Source: Parascedosporium putredinis
Taxonomy: Eukaryota > Ascomycota > Sordariomycetes > Microascales > Microascaceae
Assembly: GCA_949357655.1 (NCBI GenBank)
Contig: CASHTG010000012.1
Span: 4,278,001-4,342,000, forward strand
Reading direction: 5' to 3'
DNA length: 64,000 nt
Each line of letters opens with the position of its first letter. Position 1 is the stretch's first letter. The translations under genes were made by a program, and so were the position numbers. Shown one piece after another: positions 1-12,476 of this stretch. The notes under the pieces were generated by a model, which saw only the letters and a list, made by a program, of their open reading frames with translations, ran no database searches and was not told the origin of the DNA.

Positions 1-853
1 TAAGGTTTCCCCTTAGTCATTGGTCCGTGAATGTTGCGAGAATCAGCAAGACGGCTAACGCAACGCCCTTTTCTCGTATAGCTCGAGGTACTAGCGAGCC
101 CAACGCCGCGGGTGGCAAGTTTGGCATCGTCGTAGGAGACCCGGTCGTTAGCAACACGACCGCCAAGCTCCCCGGTGCTCGCGGTTATCCCGTTCAGGTA
201 TGAGTGGTCCTTCTCTCTCTCATACTTCTAGCTCCGGTAAAGAACGAAATGTACGGTGTTGAGACCTAACACCAACCTTTGACAGTACCCCGCCAGCTCC
301 TCCATCATCTCCGGCACCCGCCAAGGCGCCGCCGACGTCGTCGCCCGCCTCAAGGCCCAGGCCGCCGCCTGCCCCAACCAGCTCTTCTCGCTCGTCGGCT
401 ACTCCCAGGGCGCCAGCGTCATGCACTCCGCCGCCTCCGACATCCCCGTCTCGTTGTACCCCGTATCCGTTCCCTCGTCATGTTCGGCGACGGATACAAC
501 CGCCTCGGCGCCCTCGGCCGTTTCCCCACCGGCTTGAACTCCAAGGCCAAGCAGGTCTGCGCTAGCGGCGATCCTGTAAGTTATCTCGTGCGGTCAAAGG
601 GGCATCGAAATCACGTCTTGCCCGCTTGAGAGCCAGGTCCTACCTATTGTACTATTCCCGTTACTAACGAACTTTCCTAGACTTGCGATAACAATGGCGA
701 CTGCACCTATTATCACTTGACTTATATCCGACCCGAGTATATTGACCCTGCCGTTGACTTCATCGTGAAGGGATTCAAGGGTAAGTCCCTCATTAACAAA
801 TATTCGTGTTATCTCCTCACTAGTCCCTGATACTAATAGACATGGTTGGTTAG
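1..853 (+). CDS. Cutinase/acetylxylan esterase-like (CE5), 5' partial, one frameshift
   Basis: Only the 3' part of this gene is in the window. Bases 1-81 look like the end of an intron (ends at 81). Coding exons are 82-197, 286-575, 681-780 and 840-853 (stop 851-853). The product is a secreted serine esterase of the cutinase fold that would hydrolyse cutin or acetyl esters on plant polymers. Visible family marks are ARGTSEP near the visible start, the nucleophile elbow GYSQGA, MFGDGY after it, and CDNNGDC then HLTYI, which carry the catalytic Asp and His. The reading frame breaks at the C run 459-462: upstream ends SLYP, downstream continues RIRSLVMFGDG only if one C is added. With that base the visible part is 173 codons including stop. 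The signal peptide and first exon lie outside the window. Confidence 0.85.
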
Positions 854-1311
854 GATGAGCGAAAAAGAAATGCAGTTAGAAAGATCGTGCCAGCAGAGGG
901 CTATTGGGTAGTCTCGGCTTGCGGTGGCAAGATCAATGTATATAGTGGAAACTCGAAATATATGTGTATAGCGACGTGTCCCCTGTCCAGGTGGATGCAC
1001 ATCCACCTGCCTGGCTTTACGTTGGATTCATTTCGCATGATCTCGTTCGCTTTTCGTCGTAGAGGTGTCTGTGATGACTACCGAGCATGGTTAGTTAGCC
1101 TACAACACATGCACACACTAGTGGTGAGGAGAAGCTGGATCAAGTGCTAAACACTGGGCTTGAGAGCTCTCGCGCGAAGTTTAGCAACCACGCCCACCGG
1201 TAAGCAGAGACCGCGGACGTATTTCCATGAAAATAAAAATGACAAAACCCCCAGATACAGACGAGACTTTAGAAACCAAGGCCCAAAAAGAATTGTGCCA
1301 AGGCCAAAAAT
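854..1311. other. Intergenic, cutinase 3' flank to tRNA
   Basis: No open frame with family resemblance or splice structure is seen. It holds the 3' flank of the cutinase and the downstream flank of the tRNA gene. Confidence 0.5.
1306..1310 (-). terminator. Pol III terminator of tRNA-Thr
   Basis: An A5 run on the plus strand reads as TTTTT on the minus strand, one base past the tRNA discriminator. A T run of four or more is the normal RNA polymerase III stop. Confidence 0.7.
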
Positions 1312-1393
1312 TGCCCACACCTGGGATCGAACCGGGGACCTCATCATCTCCTAGCAGTACTAGTGATGCGCTCTACCACTGAGCTATACGGGC
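1312..1393 (-). tRNA. tRNA-Thr (AGT), with 10-nt intron
   Basis: The minus strand folds as a tRNA. The acceptor 5' strand GCCCGTA pairs with TGTGGGC, followed by discriminator A. The D arm is GCTC/GAGC with loop AGTGGTA (A box TAGCTCAGTGG). The anticodon stem is CATCA/TGATG, and the T loop is TTCGATC (B box GGTTCGATCCC). The anticodon loop region is 17 nt instead of 7, which leaves a 10-nt intron after position 37 and gives anticodon AGT, decoding ACU/ACC threonine codons. One C-A mismatch is present in the T stem. Mature length is 72 nt plus CCA. Introns one base 3' of the anticodon are standard in fungal nuclear tRNAs. Confidence 0.9.
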
Positions 1394-4300
1394 TTTGATG
1401 CCAGGTTCTGGCGCCAACAGCATTGAAATTCGAAGACGGCAACTACGATCCCAATTAGGACCCAAGCTTCGAACACGTTGACACTGCAGGAAAGCAATTT
1501 GCCGCTGGCGAAGGAGATCTTAGGGTGTGGGGTGCTTCTCGGAGGTGAGACTCGAGTTCGACTTGTTTTGCATCGTCGAAGGGGTTGGGGTAGGGTCGTG
1601 TACGATCAGTTGAACGGGACACTACGCAAGAATATGTCAAGTTTCTGAGATACGCAACTGTTATTAGATCGGACTACTGCGGCAGGCTGAGAGATGAAAA
1701 GCACTCGGCGAAGTGCGTTGCTGATGGAATGTTGTGAGGAAGAAGAAACTTATCTTGTCAGGCTAACACACCTATCCGGGATAATGGGAGCCATCCCACT
1801 AGCAAGTTCTACATGGCATGGCTCAGTTGGCTAAAAGAAGCAGAAGCACTCTGTCCATTCTAGACGCCTCCGTTTCAGCGCTTAGAACCCTTATCCCATC
1901 ATGAGAAAGCCATCGAACACTAGAGACTGGCGTGCTTAAGTCCATATCCAATGATACATATCAGCCGATGGCACTCTTCTCTTTCTTCGAGAATACTAGC
2001 CTCGTCGAGCCAAGTATCGGTCTTTGGCCTTCATTCCTGGCCCCGGCCAAAGAGTTTCTCCTCACCCTCGATACAGATAAACAACAGAGGGGATATTGGC
2101 TGGAGGGATACGTGGCAAGGTAAAGTAGGCTATGAAAGCGTACAAAGACTTAGACCACATCACCTCTAGTGCCATAACACCAAGAGAGCATATCTACGAT
2201 GCGAGGATAGGAGCTGAAAGCGCTGGAGAGGGCTATCTTGCGAGTCACATCCTAGATGAAGACAGCAACTCTCGGTCAACAAACGCCTAGAGCATCAAGG
2301 CTAGGTGGAACTTTGTGACAAGCCCGGTCCTTGGAGCAACATGCCAGTTTTCCACATCATGAGGCCTCCAGAAACAGAAACTCCCCTTACATCTCTTTAG
2401 ACCAGGGCGGAGGCGAGCCTATCCTAGTCAAGGAACCAGGCTCACCTAAGTGAGGGCGCAGCCTTCACGACGGTCCCTACTGTTATCTCGCATAGCATTC
2501 TTCTTTCACAATGGGCTATTTTACTTCCCCCATTCTCTTCTTCACGAACAGTTCCTCGCCCCAGGACAACAAACAGGTCGTGTATCCACAGCTTAGAGAG
2601 AGCAAAGTCGTCGACTCAGCATGACAAATGGGGCCGCAGCGCCGATCCTAGACTTCAGGAGGCTTGGCGGCAGCACATGGCAGGAGGTCGGTAGGTGAGT
2701 GCGCAGGGAGATGTGCACGCGGTTCCAGCTCCCGGACACGGGTAAGAGGAAAAGCCAGTTCCCGCATGAGGAAACGACCGCGAGAATCGATGGACGGTTG
2801 AATATACTTTGTGTGTAAGGGACTTTCAGGCATGAATGAAGAATGGCAACGTCTCTCCTATCGGTTTCTCCTCAAAACCTCAGAGAGAGGTGTAGTACAT
2901 GCCTAAGATGAAGGCAATACGAAGAAGGCATAGACCCAAGCGAATAAGTCTCATGGAAGGTTTATCTCTGAGGCCCACCTTGTGAGAGACTGTCGGCTTG
3001 GAAGAGGAAATTGCCCGCCTCCGTGTGTAACAAAGCACTATCACAAGCCTGACTTTCCAAATGTCTTACTTGGACACCCATAAACTCGAACCGGGCGTAA
3101 AAGAGTTTGACTGTAATCTCGCACATCCCGCCCTACATGGCTGCATAACGGGAAATGGCTAAAATCTTACTCACAATATTTCTACACTATTCCTCCGTTC
3201 TGATCTGGCGCTGCATAAGTCCGCTTCCCTCGCCTGCATGCATCGCTGCCTACCCCCTTACCAGGCCCTATTAGGAATGTTGGGATGGACAATGGAAGAC
3301 GCGAGTGCCGACGCAGCACAGGGAAGTTACCCGAAGGATCATGTTAGGGCAACGGGGCGGAGACCCTTCGGAAAATTTGCTGGCGGCGGAGGCTTCAACG
3401 TGAGACCGCCTGCTCAAAACGTGAAGGGGTTGGTGTCCACTCTGGGGCGCGGCCTCTTGAGTGCAGAGACGGCTTGTGTCTATGGCGTACATGGGTGGGG
3501 AATGTGCAGAGTATCTTTCTTCTCCCCCATATCACCCTGACTCGTGTCTGCCTATTGCGCTGGACCTCCTTCACACCTGGCTGCCCGAGAACCAAGTTAA
3601 GCCATATCACATCGTCCGTACCCCAAAGTGCTCGCGTGCCAATGAAAAGCTGGTGTGTATATATGAGCTAAAATAAGAAAAGTCTCAAAATTGAATGGCG
3701 AGTCGTGTCTATCTACCTTGTATCTGCCTTCGAGGTGGGAAACTCCTCTCCCGTCGAGAGGTTAGCAACCATCGTATATTCGCGGCCGTGATTTTGGCTG
3801 CTCATGGCCGTCAGTGTTGCATGCTTGGCAGTACGAATCTACGTTGATGCGTGGCAATGCTACCTAAGCTTTACCCTCTTGAAAGCGCATGCATGATGAT
3901 AGCCCCCGCCAAATGGACTCTTCTCAGCCCTAGGATCCTCGAAGAGGACTTGGGACCAGAGAAGGACCTTGACACGTCTATAACGCTAATCCTTTGCCTT
4001 TCTTGTCAAGAGTGTGGCTCGTAATGATTGCACTGGTGGTTAGACATGAAAAAGCAACAACCGGCTGGACTGTTTTCTTCGACTTTGGGGCTGGGTCATC
4101 ATTTCGAATCCCTCTCATTTCGGGTGCCTAGATGTGATTCAAGCACAGCATCGGAAATAGTCTGCTTTCGGCTCTCCTTCGCCCTCATTCTCGTGCCGAT
4201 GTATACTGGGCTTGGAGCGAACTTTTTCGCGACGACCGTTGACTGGGTGCTTGGCTCTGCCTTGTGGGGCATCTCTACATGGAACAGGGGTTCGGGAAGG

Positions 4301-6166
4301 GTCAAAGAGGTTTCTTCTGCCCAAGGGGGTTTGTATGTCACTCCTTTTCCCTCTGTGGTTTTTATTACAGGCCCACGCGTGGTGGTGGCTATTAGTCCGA
4401 AGACGAAAGGGGGAAAGGGGGTCCATGTTCGTCTGACAGTCGTCTGTCTGCTTACAACCTCGCACTGATAGCCTTTCCCTGAAAGAGAATGTTCGGGCGC
4501 GTAGGTTCCCGTCCGTAGAAGGAGAGGATCGCCAGGCTATACAGATGCCTTGAAGAAACTCTAAATATTCCTTTGAAAGCGAGTTCGTGAAAAGCAAAGG
4601 AGAACCAGCACCAGACCCGTCGCAATGGTTCTTGGTGTACATGATGCGTGCGTGTGTTCTCTCCTTTCTTTTTGGTGTCAGTCTATTATTTTTAATATAG
4701 CATCTCCTCGGCCGTTGAAGCTAGATAAATGAGTCCAATCATGGCCCCCATCCCGTCTGAGGTGCGACAGAAAATGAATGAGCGTTATTATCAACAATGA
4801 AGGAAATTCTCTGTGCCGTGGAGATCCATTCGAAAGCCGACCCGCCAAGAGATCGGGGATAACCTTAATCGGGCAAGGAGGGCGACTTGTGAGCTTGGGC
4901 AAATGACGGTCCAAAAGGAGATGATGAGCTCATTGAAGGCGGGGAGGAAGGGAATAATAGGGGGTTGAGGAAAGTCGGATTCACTCAACTGCACGAATTA
5001 TTATGCCGGCGGGGAGGGGAGAAGGATACGACGGATACGATGACTGTGAGACGATCACCGCGAAAGTGCGAAAGCACTGGGCTGGGCTGGGCTGGCCCTG
5101 GCGCGACTTGACAAAGTCCCTGCACTTTCGAGTTCGAGGCTGCCAGAATCAGAATGCCCGACACGACAGGGATAGGGACAGGGGGCCTGCTCCCAAATCC
5201 GATCAAGGTATTAGGGCAGAGCCAGAGATCTGAAAGGATCATTAACAACGTACCGGGAAAGCGTACCGAAGGACTCGACGATTGCTTTGACCTCGTGGAA
5301 GGTTTCAACTGTCACTTGCGACCCTACATTCAACATCCTTCTCAACTTGCACGACCTTCGACTTTTTGCTCAAACGGCTTGAACGCGCTTCCCTCACCAA
5401 CAAGAGCCCTCGTAGCTCAAACATAAAACGCGCAAACAATTCTCCCTTTAAAATATTTTTTGGAGCGCTTCTTCCCGCGGATACCCATTCATTTTGGGCG
5501 GTTTGCCGCCAGCAAAAAGACCCCATTCAAATAGCCGAAATGCAAGCAAACACAAGCTAAAGGTGGAGGAAGGTTCCCCGGCGCTTACGGGCATCCACCA
5601 TCGTCAGAGCCGTGACGGCCCAGAGATGCAAGCCCCTGGCTAGGGCTGGCCCATCGGCCAATCATCGACCACATGGCCTGAACCGGGGTGGTCCCGACGA
5701 TCCACTCTTCCAGATACTTTGGGATTTTAGCTTGAATACCACACGCCGACGAATTGGGAATCGGGAAAAAGAGAACAAACGAACAACGGAAGGGGGAAGA
5801 AAGGCATTCAACGGCCGACGCGAAAGGGAGGGGCACCTGGAACCAACAGGCTTCGAGGAGCGTCTCGAGGGCCAGGGCCCGCTACGCGAATCTCAATCTC
5901 CTTCAAGCCACCAATGCGAAGCATGCTTCAGGCGCGAGGTACCCTTTGACCGGTTTCAAAGGCAGCCAGCGGGTCGGTGCATGGCGTTGGTTTAAGATGC
6001 CATTGCAGGGAGGCCTACATCGACTTCGATTATCGTGGGAATACATAAAGACCGTTGTGATCCCCACGATGAGTTGAACCGGCCGTGGATGCGCCGACCT
6101 GCTTTAGATCCATAGACTCACGTCACAACTCTAGTTCGGGACCTCACATTCTTTTGAGCCGCAGCC
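1394..6166. other. Long gene-free stretch
   Basis: About 4.8 kb without a convincing gene. Open frames here are short, overlap on both strands and lack family motifs, signal peptides or consistent splice sites. No transposase, reverse transcriptase, terminal repeat or tRNA was recognised. The last few hundred bases presumably carry the promoter of the membrane-protein gene that starts at 6167. Confidence 0.5.
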
Positions 6167-8772
6167 ATGGCAGAGGTTACCGTAGGACAAGTGGCGGGTA
6201 TCATCGCCTTCATTCTGATCATTGGTAAGTGTTGCCCGTCGATAGGCCTCAGCCGACAAGCACCAAGAGTAGTCTGCTAACACCTCCACTCAGTCCAGAT
6301 TATCACCCCGCTGGTCCTGGGGCTTCTCTTGGCCGGATACACCCGCGACTCTGAGACCGCGAGCACATGGTAGGTCACTTATTTCCACCATCTTAGTCTC
6401 AGTCTTGGATCGCGATCACCGTCGACTAACAAAGAGATTTTGGCAAACAGGACCCGACTCGGCCAGCGACTGTTCACGACGCTCTGGCCGTCACTTATTG
6501 GCAGTGACGTTCGGGGAGGTTCTCGCAACCTACGATTCGTGATCAAGATTCTTGCCGCCTGCTTTCCCGTACTCTCACTGCTCCTCGCCATAGCCGGTAT
6601 CGTGACACCCCTTGGCCTCAGGGAACAACTTAACACGCTTGCCTCCGAGCAAGGCAATTTTGTCTACGCCCAGGACACCAGTGGTTACTACCTAGCCACA
6701 TCCCCTCGAGGAAACGCACAATTCACCCGCTTATGCACTCAAGGGTTCGGCTTCGCTGCAGGCCCCTACCCTTGCCCATATACGGGTGATTCCGTCACCG
6801 TCACAAAGGATAACAGCTCCATCAGCTATGATATTCCCGATGAGGGAATGACACCATTCATACCAGAAGAATTGATCGAGATATTCTCCAGCGGGACGAA
6901 GGGGATGCGTTCAACTATCTCCAATTTTTTGATATTGAGTGGCGTCAACTCACCAACACCCTTACTGAATATGTGAATGGTGGCAACCCCTACGATAGTG
7001 GCATGTACCGCCAACTCGACTCGTTCATCCTGGATAATGAGTACAAAATCCTAGAGGGCCTCGTGGTAGATGCTAAGATTGGTGGTATCGGTTTTCGAAA
7101 TCATACGGTGCCTATTGACTTGGGCCGTGGAGGCACTTGGCAGGAAGATCTCCTCTTTATCGAGCCGGAGGTTGCGTGTGTCAACACCAATTTAACTATC
7201 GAGTTTGAAATAACCAGGAACAGTAGTATTCGTGGGGATATCGAGAATCTTCGGCTTATCGACCGCGGTGGTTTCGTCAATCTCAACACAACCTATCCCG
7301 TCCTCGACCTCGAGAGGTCACAGGAGAACCCTGAGCTGCTGTTGAGGGCATACAAAGGGGCCTTCCTAAACAATGCACAGACGATGCTAGTCCTGAATGT
7401 GACCAACCCGAACGACGAGAAGAAGGGCATCAAGTCCTTCTCGTACATGAACTCCAAGATCGGGCAGGAATTTGAACTAGCGCCCTTAGCTGGTGATAAC
7501 TATGACGCTTTGGGGCTCTCCTGGGAATATGGCAACTACCTTCACATGGAGAGCCTAAACTCGTCACTTTTCAAAGTCCCGAAGTACCCAAACCCGTTCA
7601 ACATGACCCGTGACGACTTCAAGTCTATCACCGTTCTCTGCAGTGGTTCCGGGAATGCGGATTTGGCAACGGCCTCTAATATTTTTGTTGCATGTGGGCT
7701 CCTTCGAGGTGCGCCTGTCCGTGTGGATGGCGGTCCCCAGGCTCTCCTTGAACACGGATCTAAGTGGGCCAGTCAACTGCATTCATGTGCAGCAACTGTT
7801 CGAGCGACAATCAAAACCGTCACTTTTTCCTACAATGGGACCGCGAATGGCGCTCTCGCCGGCCTCCATGTTGACGATATCGAGCCTAAAAGGTACGAGA
7901 GCGAGGAAGATTACCCGCTGTGGGGCTACGAGGAGACCGGTTTGAACGTCTCTGGGGTGGATCCTCTCTGGGGTCTTATCAGCCCGGAGTATTCTTCGCG
8001 TCCCAATGTTTCGAGTTTACGACAGCCATCCCTATACCTCCCTGGCTACCAAGACACAGTAGGGTTCAATGGATTCTCAATCGGTTCCAACCTCCCAGGC
8101 AGCCAGTTCCCTTCCCAAGCCATGAACCAAGCTTTCGAGCTTGGTGAAGGCGGCTGGCCTTTCGACCTGCTTGGCACAGCAAGTATCTCGATCTTCAACA
8201 GGTGGCAAACGCTTTCAGCCAACTCTTCTAATGCAGCAGGGATCATCAAACTTATCTGGACAGACCTAGCAGCTTCTGCCGTGGTTGGAACCAAGGGAAC
8301 ACTAGGTTCTCTTAATCTTAGTCCTGAAGCAGAGAGGACCCCGATTCAAGTGCGCCCCATTGGGTTACGAGTTACATACAACTTTCTCTACGGAATTCCT
8401 GCATTCATTCTGTTACTATTTCTTATTTCGCTCTCGGCATTCCTTTTCGTGTCCCTTTGCTTCGGAAAGGTCAGCCTCCAGAAGCTCCGGTACCGACTTG
8501 CACAGGTATCCGCAGGCAGAATTTACGCGTCCTCGCTCTATCCTAACACTTCGAATCTTATTATGCCGAGCAAAGCCTGGCAGGCTGCTAATGGCGATAA
8601 GATCATTGTGGTCGGTCACACGGCGAGGGCCACGACTGGTACGATCCCTCTTGTCCCAACATTTAGCCAAGGGTACCACTCGCAGACTGACTTGGTTCAA
8701 GCACCGTTAATGCAAGGTTCAACTGCGCCTGTATACACGCATCAGGAGCAAAAACAGCCGTATCAATATTAA
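6167..8772 (+). CDS. Large fungal multi-pass membrane protein of unknown function, one frameshift
   Basis: Exons are 6167-6224, 6294-6369 and 6451-8772; introns are 69 and 81 nt. The predicted product is about 818 residues once one base is restored. Near the N-terminus are hydrophobic segments (IIAFILII, LVLGLLLAG) and a further one (AACFPVLSLLLAIAGIV). A long extracellular-looking middle follows with many N-X-S/T sites. A C-terminal segment (IPAFILLLFLISLSAFLF) leads into a short basic cytoplasmic tail. The family is a common, uncharacterised fungal membrane protein type; I do not assign a function. The frame breaks at about 6896-6901: before it reads EIFSSGT, after it DAFNYLQFF in the next frame, consistent with one missing G. 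The start is the first ATG and is followed at once by a hydrophobic stretch. Confidence 0.8.
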
Positions 8773-10578
8773 ATCTAGGATGAAGAATGTCTCCCACTTC
8801 ACGTCCGAGAGGGCGTAGAATATATGTAATGGACCTGTATTATAAACCTACATACTAGCTTAATGTTCATTGAATGTATTAGATGGCCCGAGTGAGGCAC
8901 GGGTTCAAGATAACTTGGTGTGTCATTTTGAGGTGCACCGTCGACCCGTCCAAATCCCGTCTTTCCCCTTTTGAATGGATCTATTAAAAGGTGCCCGATT
9001 GCTGCTCGCTCATTCAACCACATTGGTGTCTTGGGGAAGTTCCACCAGAGAAGCCGTAAGCGCCCAACGTGCATCAAAAGCAAAGCATCAAGTGCTAGTG
9101 AGGTACGACCAGCCAACCAGGGTTCCTGACCACCCACCCCACCCCGGATCAAACCAAGGGGCTGGGTCTATTTTGTTTCGGCCTGCCTGTTCAAACAGGA
9201 ATAGAAATCTTTCGAGAAGGTATCGGTAACTCGCTTAAAATCGAGTTTACTCCGGGCATACCATGGCAAATCGATCTTGTCCTGGTTGGCCCGTCACGGA
9301 GGTTTGTACACCAAAACGATGAAATGGCTCGCTTGCCTGCACCTCTGTTGCACGAAGAAAACTCGTCTAGCCGTATCTATTCTGAGATCGGGGTAGTCGT
9401 CGACAATCTGCGAGAGAATGAAAGTGGCCCGGCCCGGTCCAACGCGCGAATGAGTAAATTGCGGTGACGTGGTGAAGCTGAGAAGAAGACCCAAATAGAC
9501 AGGGAGAATGATTCAACAATTGTGAGGAGGCTATTGCATGGATCCATGGATGTAAGTTCCGTGTTTGCTTTGCTCACCTCCAACGCTCCCATAATAGCTC
9601 AAGCCGTTATTTTAACAGGACGAGTTAGCGATCACTCGTATGGCAGTGTAACACTAAAAGGGCGGTGTGCGACCTTAACCATCCTAGGGCCAAGGGAGCC
9701 GCGGTCCCCTGAATCCCGTATATTGTTTTTGGATCCTACTGTACGATGTGGGAGACAGGAGGTTGGCGTCAGGTGACGACAATACGTCTCTTCGGAATTT
9801 TCCGAGGCCTTCGAACGAGTTTGATGTGGCTGCCAGTGGTCAAGAAGTGTGCGCGATAGCCCGCTCATAGGCGAATGAGCAGCATTGACGCCGATTTTTA
9901 GTTCATGGAGCCATGGATGTTTTGATCCATTTATTTTCGTCGTGGTCGAGCGGTGCCAGCTCAGAGGTTTGGTCGGCGTCTATGGCCACCCACGTCCCCT
10001 GTCATGCGGCCGACATGCAGCCAGGTCCCAGTTTTTGGCTCATTTTCCGATCTGATTAGCCCCCTGGCCATGCCCGACCCGACAGTTTGGAACCACAACA
10101 GAAGAGCCCCCATGCTGATCTGGACAAAACCCGAGCACCATCATTTCACTGGTGATACTCGAGAATCCTTTTTAAAGGATTGGCTATGTCATTTCCTCCG
10201 CAGACGCAGGCTCATTAGCTCCATGCCTCGTTGATCAAACCAGCCTTTGGAGCCTGGCCACTCCGTCACACTCGAAAACCGCGCTTATGTCCTACCAATA
10301 GTTCCACCATCTTGTCGTCGCTGGTTGCGCTCCTTGCCCGGCATCTTCTCTTGCCGGTCTATTATTCCTTTGCTGACCCGAACCTTTCCCTTTTCGCCTT
10401 GCCTCTATCATGTTCTCGGGATCGAGATGTCAGCTGCGTGTCAGCTCTCTCATCTAGCTCCGGCCTATAAAGTCTTGACGACGCCCTCGAGTGTTATCCT
10501 CGTCTTATTCCCCGCAACAGCATCAAAAGACCGACAGCAGCACGTTTTACCCCATATTATATACTCTACTCCTTGAAC
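8773..10578. other. Intergenic, 1.8 kb
   Basis: No supported gene. The right end is pyrimidine-rich and carries a TATA element for the small secreted protein gene. Confidence 0.5.
10466..10471 (+). promoter_or_regulatory. TATA box of small secreted protein gene
   Basis: TATAAA lies 108 nt upstream of the ATG at 10579, followed by a C/T-rich leader. Spacing fits a fungal core promoter with a short 5' UTR. Confidence 0.5.
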
Positions 10579-10973
10579 ATGCATCTTCTCAAGCTTATCG
10601 CTGGCACCGCTTTCGTCGTTGCAGTGTCGTCTGCCCCGGTGGCAACCCAAGGTCCTGCAGCCAAGACGCCAAATATTTACTCCGCGGGGCGGTCATAAAC
10701 TATTGCAACCAAATCTTAGCCACCGCAGGCGAGGTCAAGAACTACATTCAATCCACGATCCAGAGTGACAACGCACAGGTACTGCTTCCTTCTGTGTAGC
10801 CTTTTAGCAGCTCGTTCACTAATGCAAGCCATATTACACTATAGCGGACTGAAGCTTTGCGTGCCCTCGACACATCGATCAACGACGCAGTACAAACGTG
10901 TCTGTTCTTGGATCGGTTCTCCGAATCACAGAGTGATACCTTTGACGGCAGCGACGGCCGGTTCTTTGGCTAG
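10579..10973 (+). CDS. Small secreted protein, unknown function, one frameshift
   Basis: Exons are 10579-10778 and 10845-10973; the intron has a good CTAAT branch. The product is about 109 residues. The N-terminus is a clear signal peptide (MHLLKLIAGTAFVVAVSSA) followed by a short A/P/T-rich stretch. The mature part is mostly polar and helical-looking, with two cysteines (NYCNQ and QTCLF) that could pair. The signal peptide and mature part are in different frames. They join if one C is restored at about 10661-10662, giving PAAQDAKYLL, and the total then becomes 110 codons. No family was recognised; size, secretion signal and the cysteine pair put it among small secreted proteins that include candidate effectors. 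The alternative of a 24-nt intron at the break is too short to splice. Confidence 0.6.
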
Positions 10974-11309
10974 CCGTTATGCATGCTTTAGTGCAATAAC
11001 ATATGGCAAGCCTTCATGCTTTTCTGAGAGCCTTCCTTGTTTTATCATTCGGAAACCATAGGACATTACATCGTGCCGGTCACCTCGATATGCCCTCCGA
11101 ACTTTAGATATTGTCAAGCTTAGATGAGAAAGAAATTTAGTCACTTTGTTGTCTCTTTTCCTGTGGTCCTGTATATTCTTTCAAATATACGAGCCTATGC
11201 GTACATAAGAATAGGAGAGAGGGGGAAAGGGTATATAGCGCCTAGATACAAATCATATTGTATCAGCATATACATTAGATATACCTTTACATCTTTTCGC
11301 GAGTTATTG
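10974..11309. other. Intergenic between convergent genes
   Basis: AT-rich 336-bp spacer between the 3' ends of the secreted protein gene (+) and the oxidoreductase gene (-). No further feature seen. Confidence 0.5.
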
Positions 11310-12476
11310 TCAGTGATTAATCTTGATCGCCACCTTTGAAAAATGCCTTGTCTCAGCCAACCTCCTATAAGCCTCCTTCACATCCTTCAACTCAAACTCC
11401 ACATCATCAACAGCAGGCACCACCCCATTCTCATCCACAAACCGCACCAAATCCCTCAGCTGCCTCCTCGTCCCAGCCAGCACCCCCTCACCACACAAGG
11501 ATGTATTAGCGCCGCCAATAGGGGCACCGGCTCCCCGAGCCTCTCAAACCCGCCAGCACCACGATCCCATCCGTCTTAGCCGCCGGGACGCACTTGCCTA
11601 GCGTGGCATCCCCACCAATGTCGACGATGAAGTCGAACCCCGCCCCGTCAGGCGTCAGGGCCTTGGCCTGCTCGCCCCAGCCCTCGGGGTTCGCGTGGTA
11701 GTTGACGACGTGGGTGGCGCCCAGGGCGCGTAACCTCTCCGCCTTAGCGTCGGAGGATGTCGTAGCCACGACAGTAGCCCCTGCCGCGACGGCGAGCTGA
11801 AGCGCGGCGACGCTCACGCCACCTGTGCCTTGCGTTAGCACCCAGTCGCCCGCGGATACCTGCTTGCCCTGAAACCCAAACAGGGAGTTATACGCCGTGA
11901 GGCCGCTGCAGGTCAACGTCGAAGCCTCGATCCATCCAATGGACTTGGGGCCGTGCACGAGTGCGGTTTGGGGGAAAACGCCGTGCGTTTGTAGAGTGCC
12001 GTTGCGGCGCTGCCCGAGGCCGTCGCTGATGGCGGGGAAGTCGGGGAAGGCCTCGTCCCCGCCCTTTTCGACGGTGTCGGGGCTCAAGAGCGTGATGACG
12101 CGGTCACCGGGCTTGAATTCCGTCACGGCGGCGCCGACGGCCTTGACGATGCCGGCGCCGTCGGAGCCCGGGACGCAGTCCTGCGAGATGGGGCCGACTT
12201 GGCCTGGCTACAAAGCGAGAGACGTGAGCAACGAAGACAGAGACAAAAAGAGCAAAAACAAGCTTTATGATCGTGTTGTCTAAATCTACAAGTGTGACAG
12301 ATATCATGGGAGTTTACCTTCTTCGCGATAACCAGCTCTCGGTAGTTGAGGCTGGCACCGTGAAGTTCCACCAGCACGTCATTCTCGGCTAAGTCTTCCG
12401 GTACGGGCAGATTCTCCTCGAGCTTCAGGGACAGCTCGAAGCCATCTTGGTTGGTCATGACCCATCTTCTCGCCAT
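11310..12476 (-). CDS. Zinc-free MDR quinone oxidoreductase-like protein, two frameshifts
   Basis: Two exons: 12476-12318 (53 codons) and 12207-11310, with a 110-nt intron. About 352 residues after two single-base corrections. It belongs to the medium-chain dehydrogenase/reductase superfamily and would use NADPH to reduce quinones or enones in the cytosol. Visible marks are the N-terminal ENDVLVELHGASLNYREL, the CVPGSDGAG turn where zinc alcohol dehydrogenases have GHE, the nucleotide-binding GTGGVSVAALQLA and the C-terminal FELKDVKEAYRRL. The GSD form and the absence of a Cys4 lobe mark the zinc-free branch. Frame breaks lie at 11546-11551 and in the C5 run 11483-11487. Between them the middle frame reads PLLAALIHPCVVRG, which fits the family. 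The start was taken at MARRW; an upstream GTG is not needed. Confidence 0.85.

Noticed and set aside
439..500. A mini-intron at the cutinase frame break
   Set aside because: No GT-AG pair of workable length bridges the two frames without deleting conserved residues; one extra C in the C4 run restores the family sequence exactly.
6440..8772. Two separate overlapping membrane-protein genes
   Set aside because: The two frames make one continuous family-like protein when one base is added near 6896, and the second frame has no promoter or good start.
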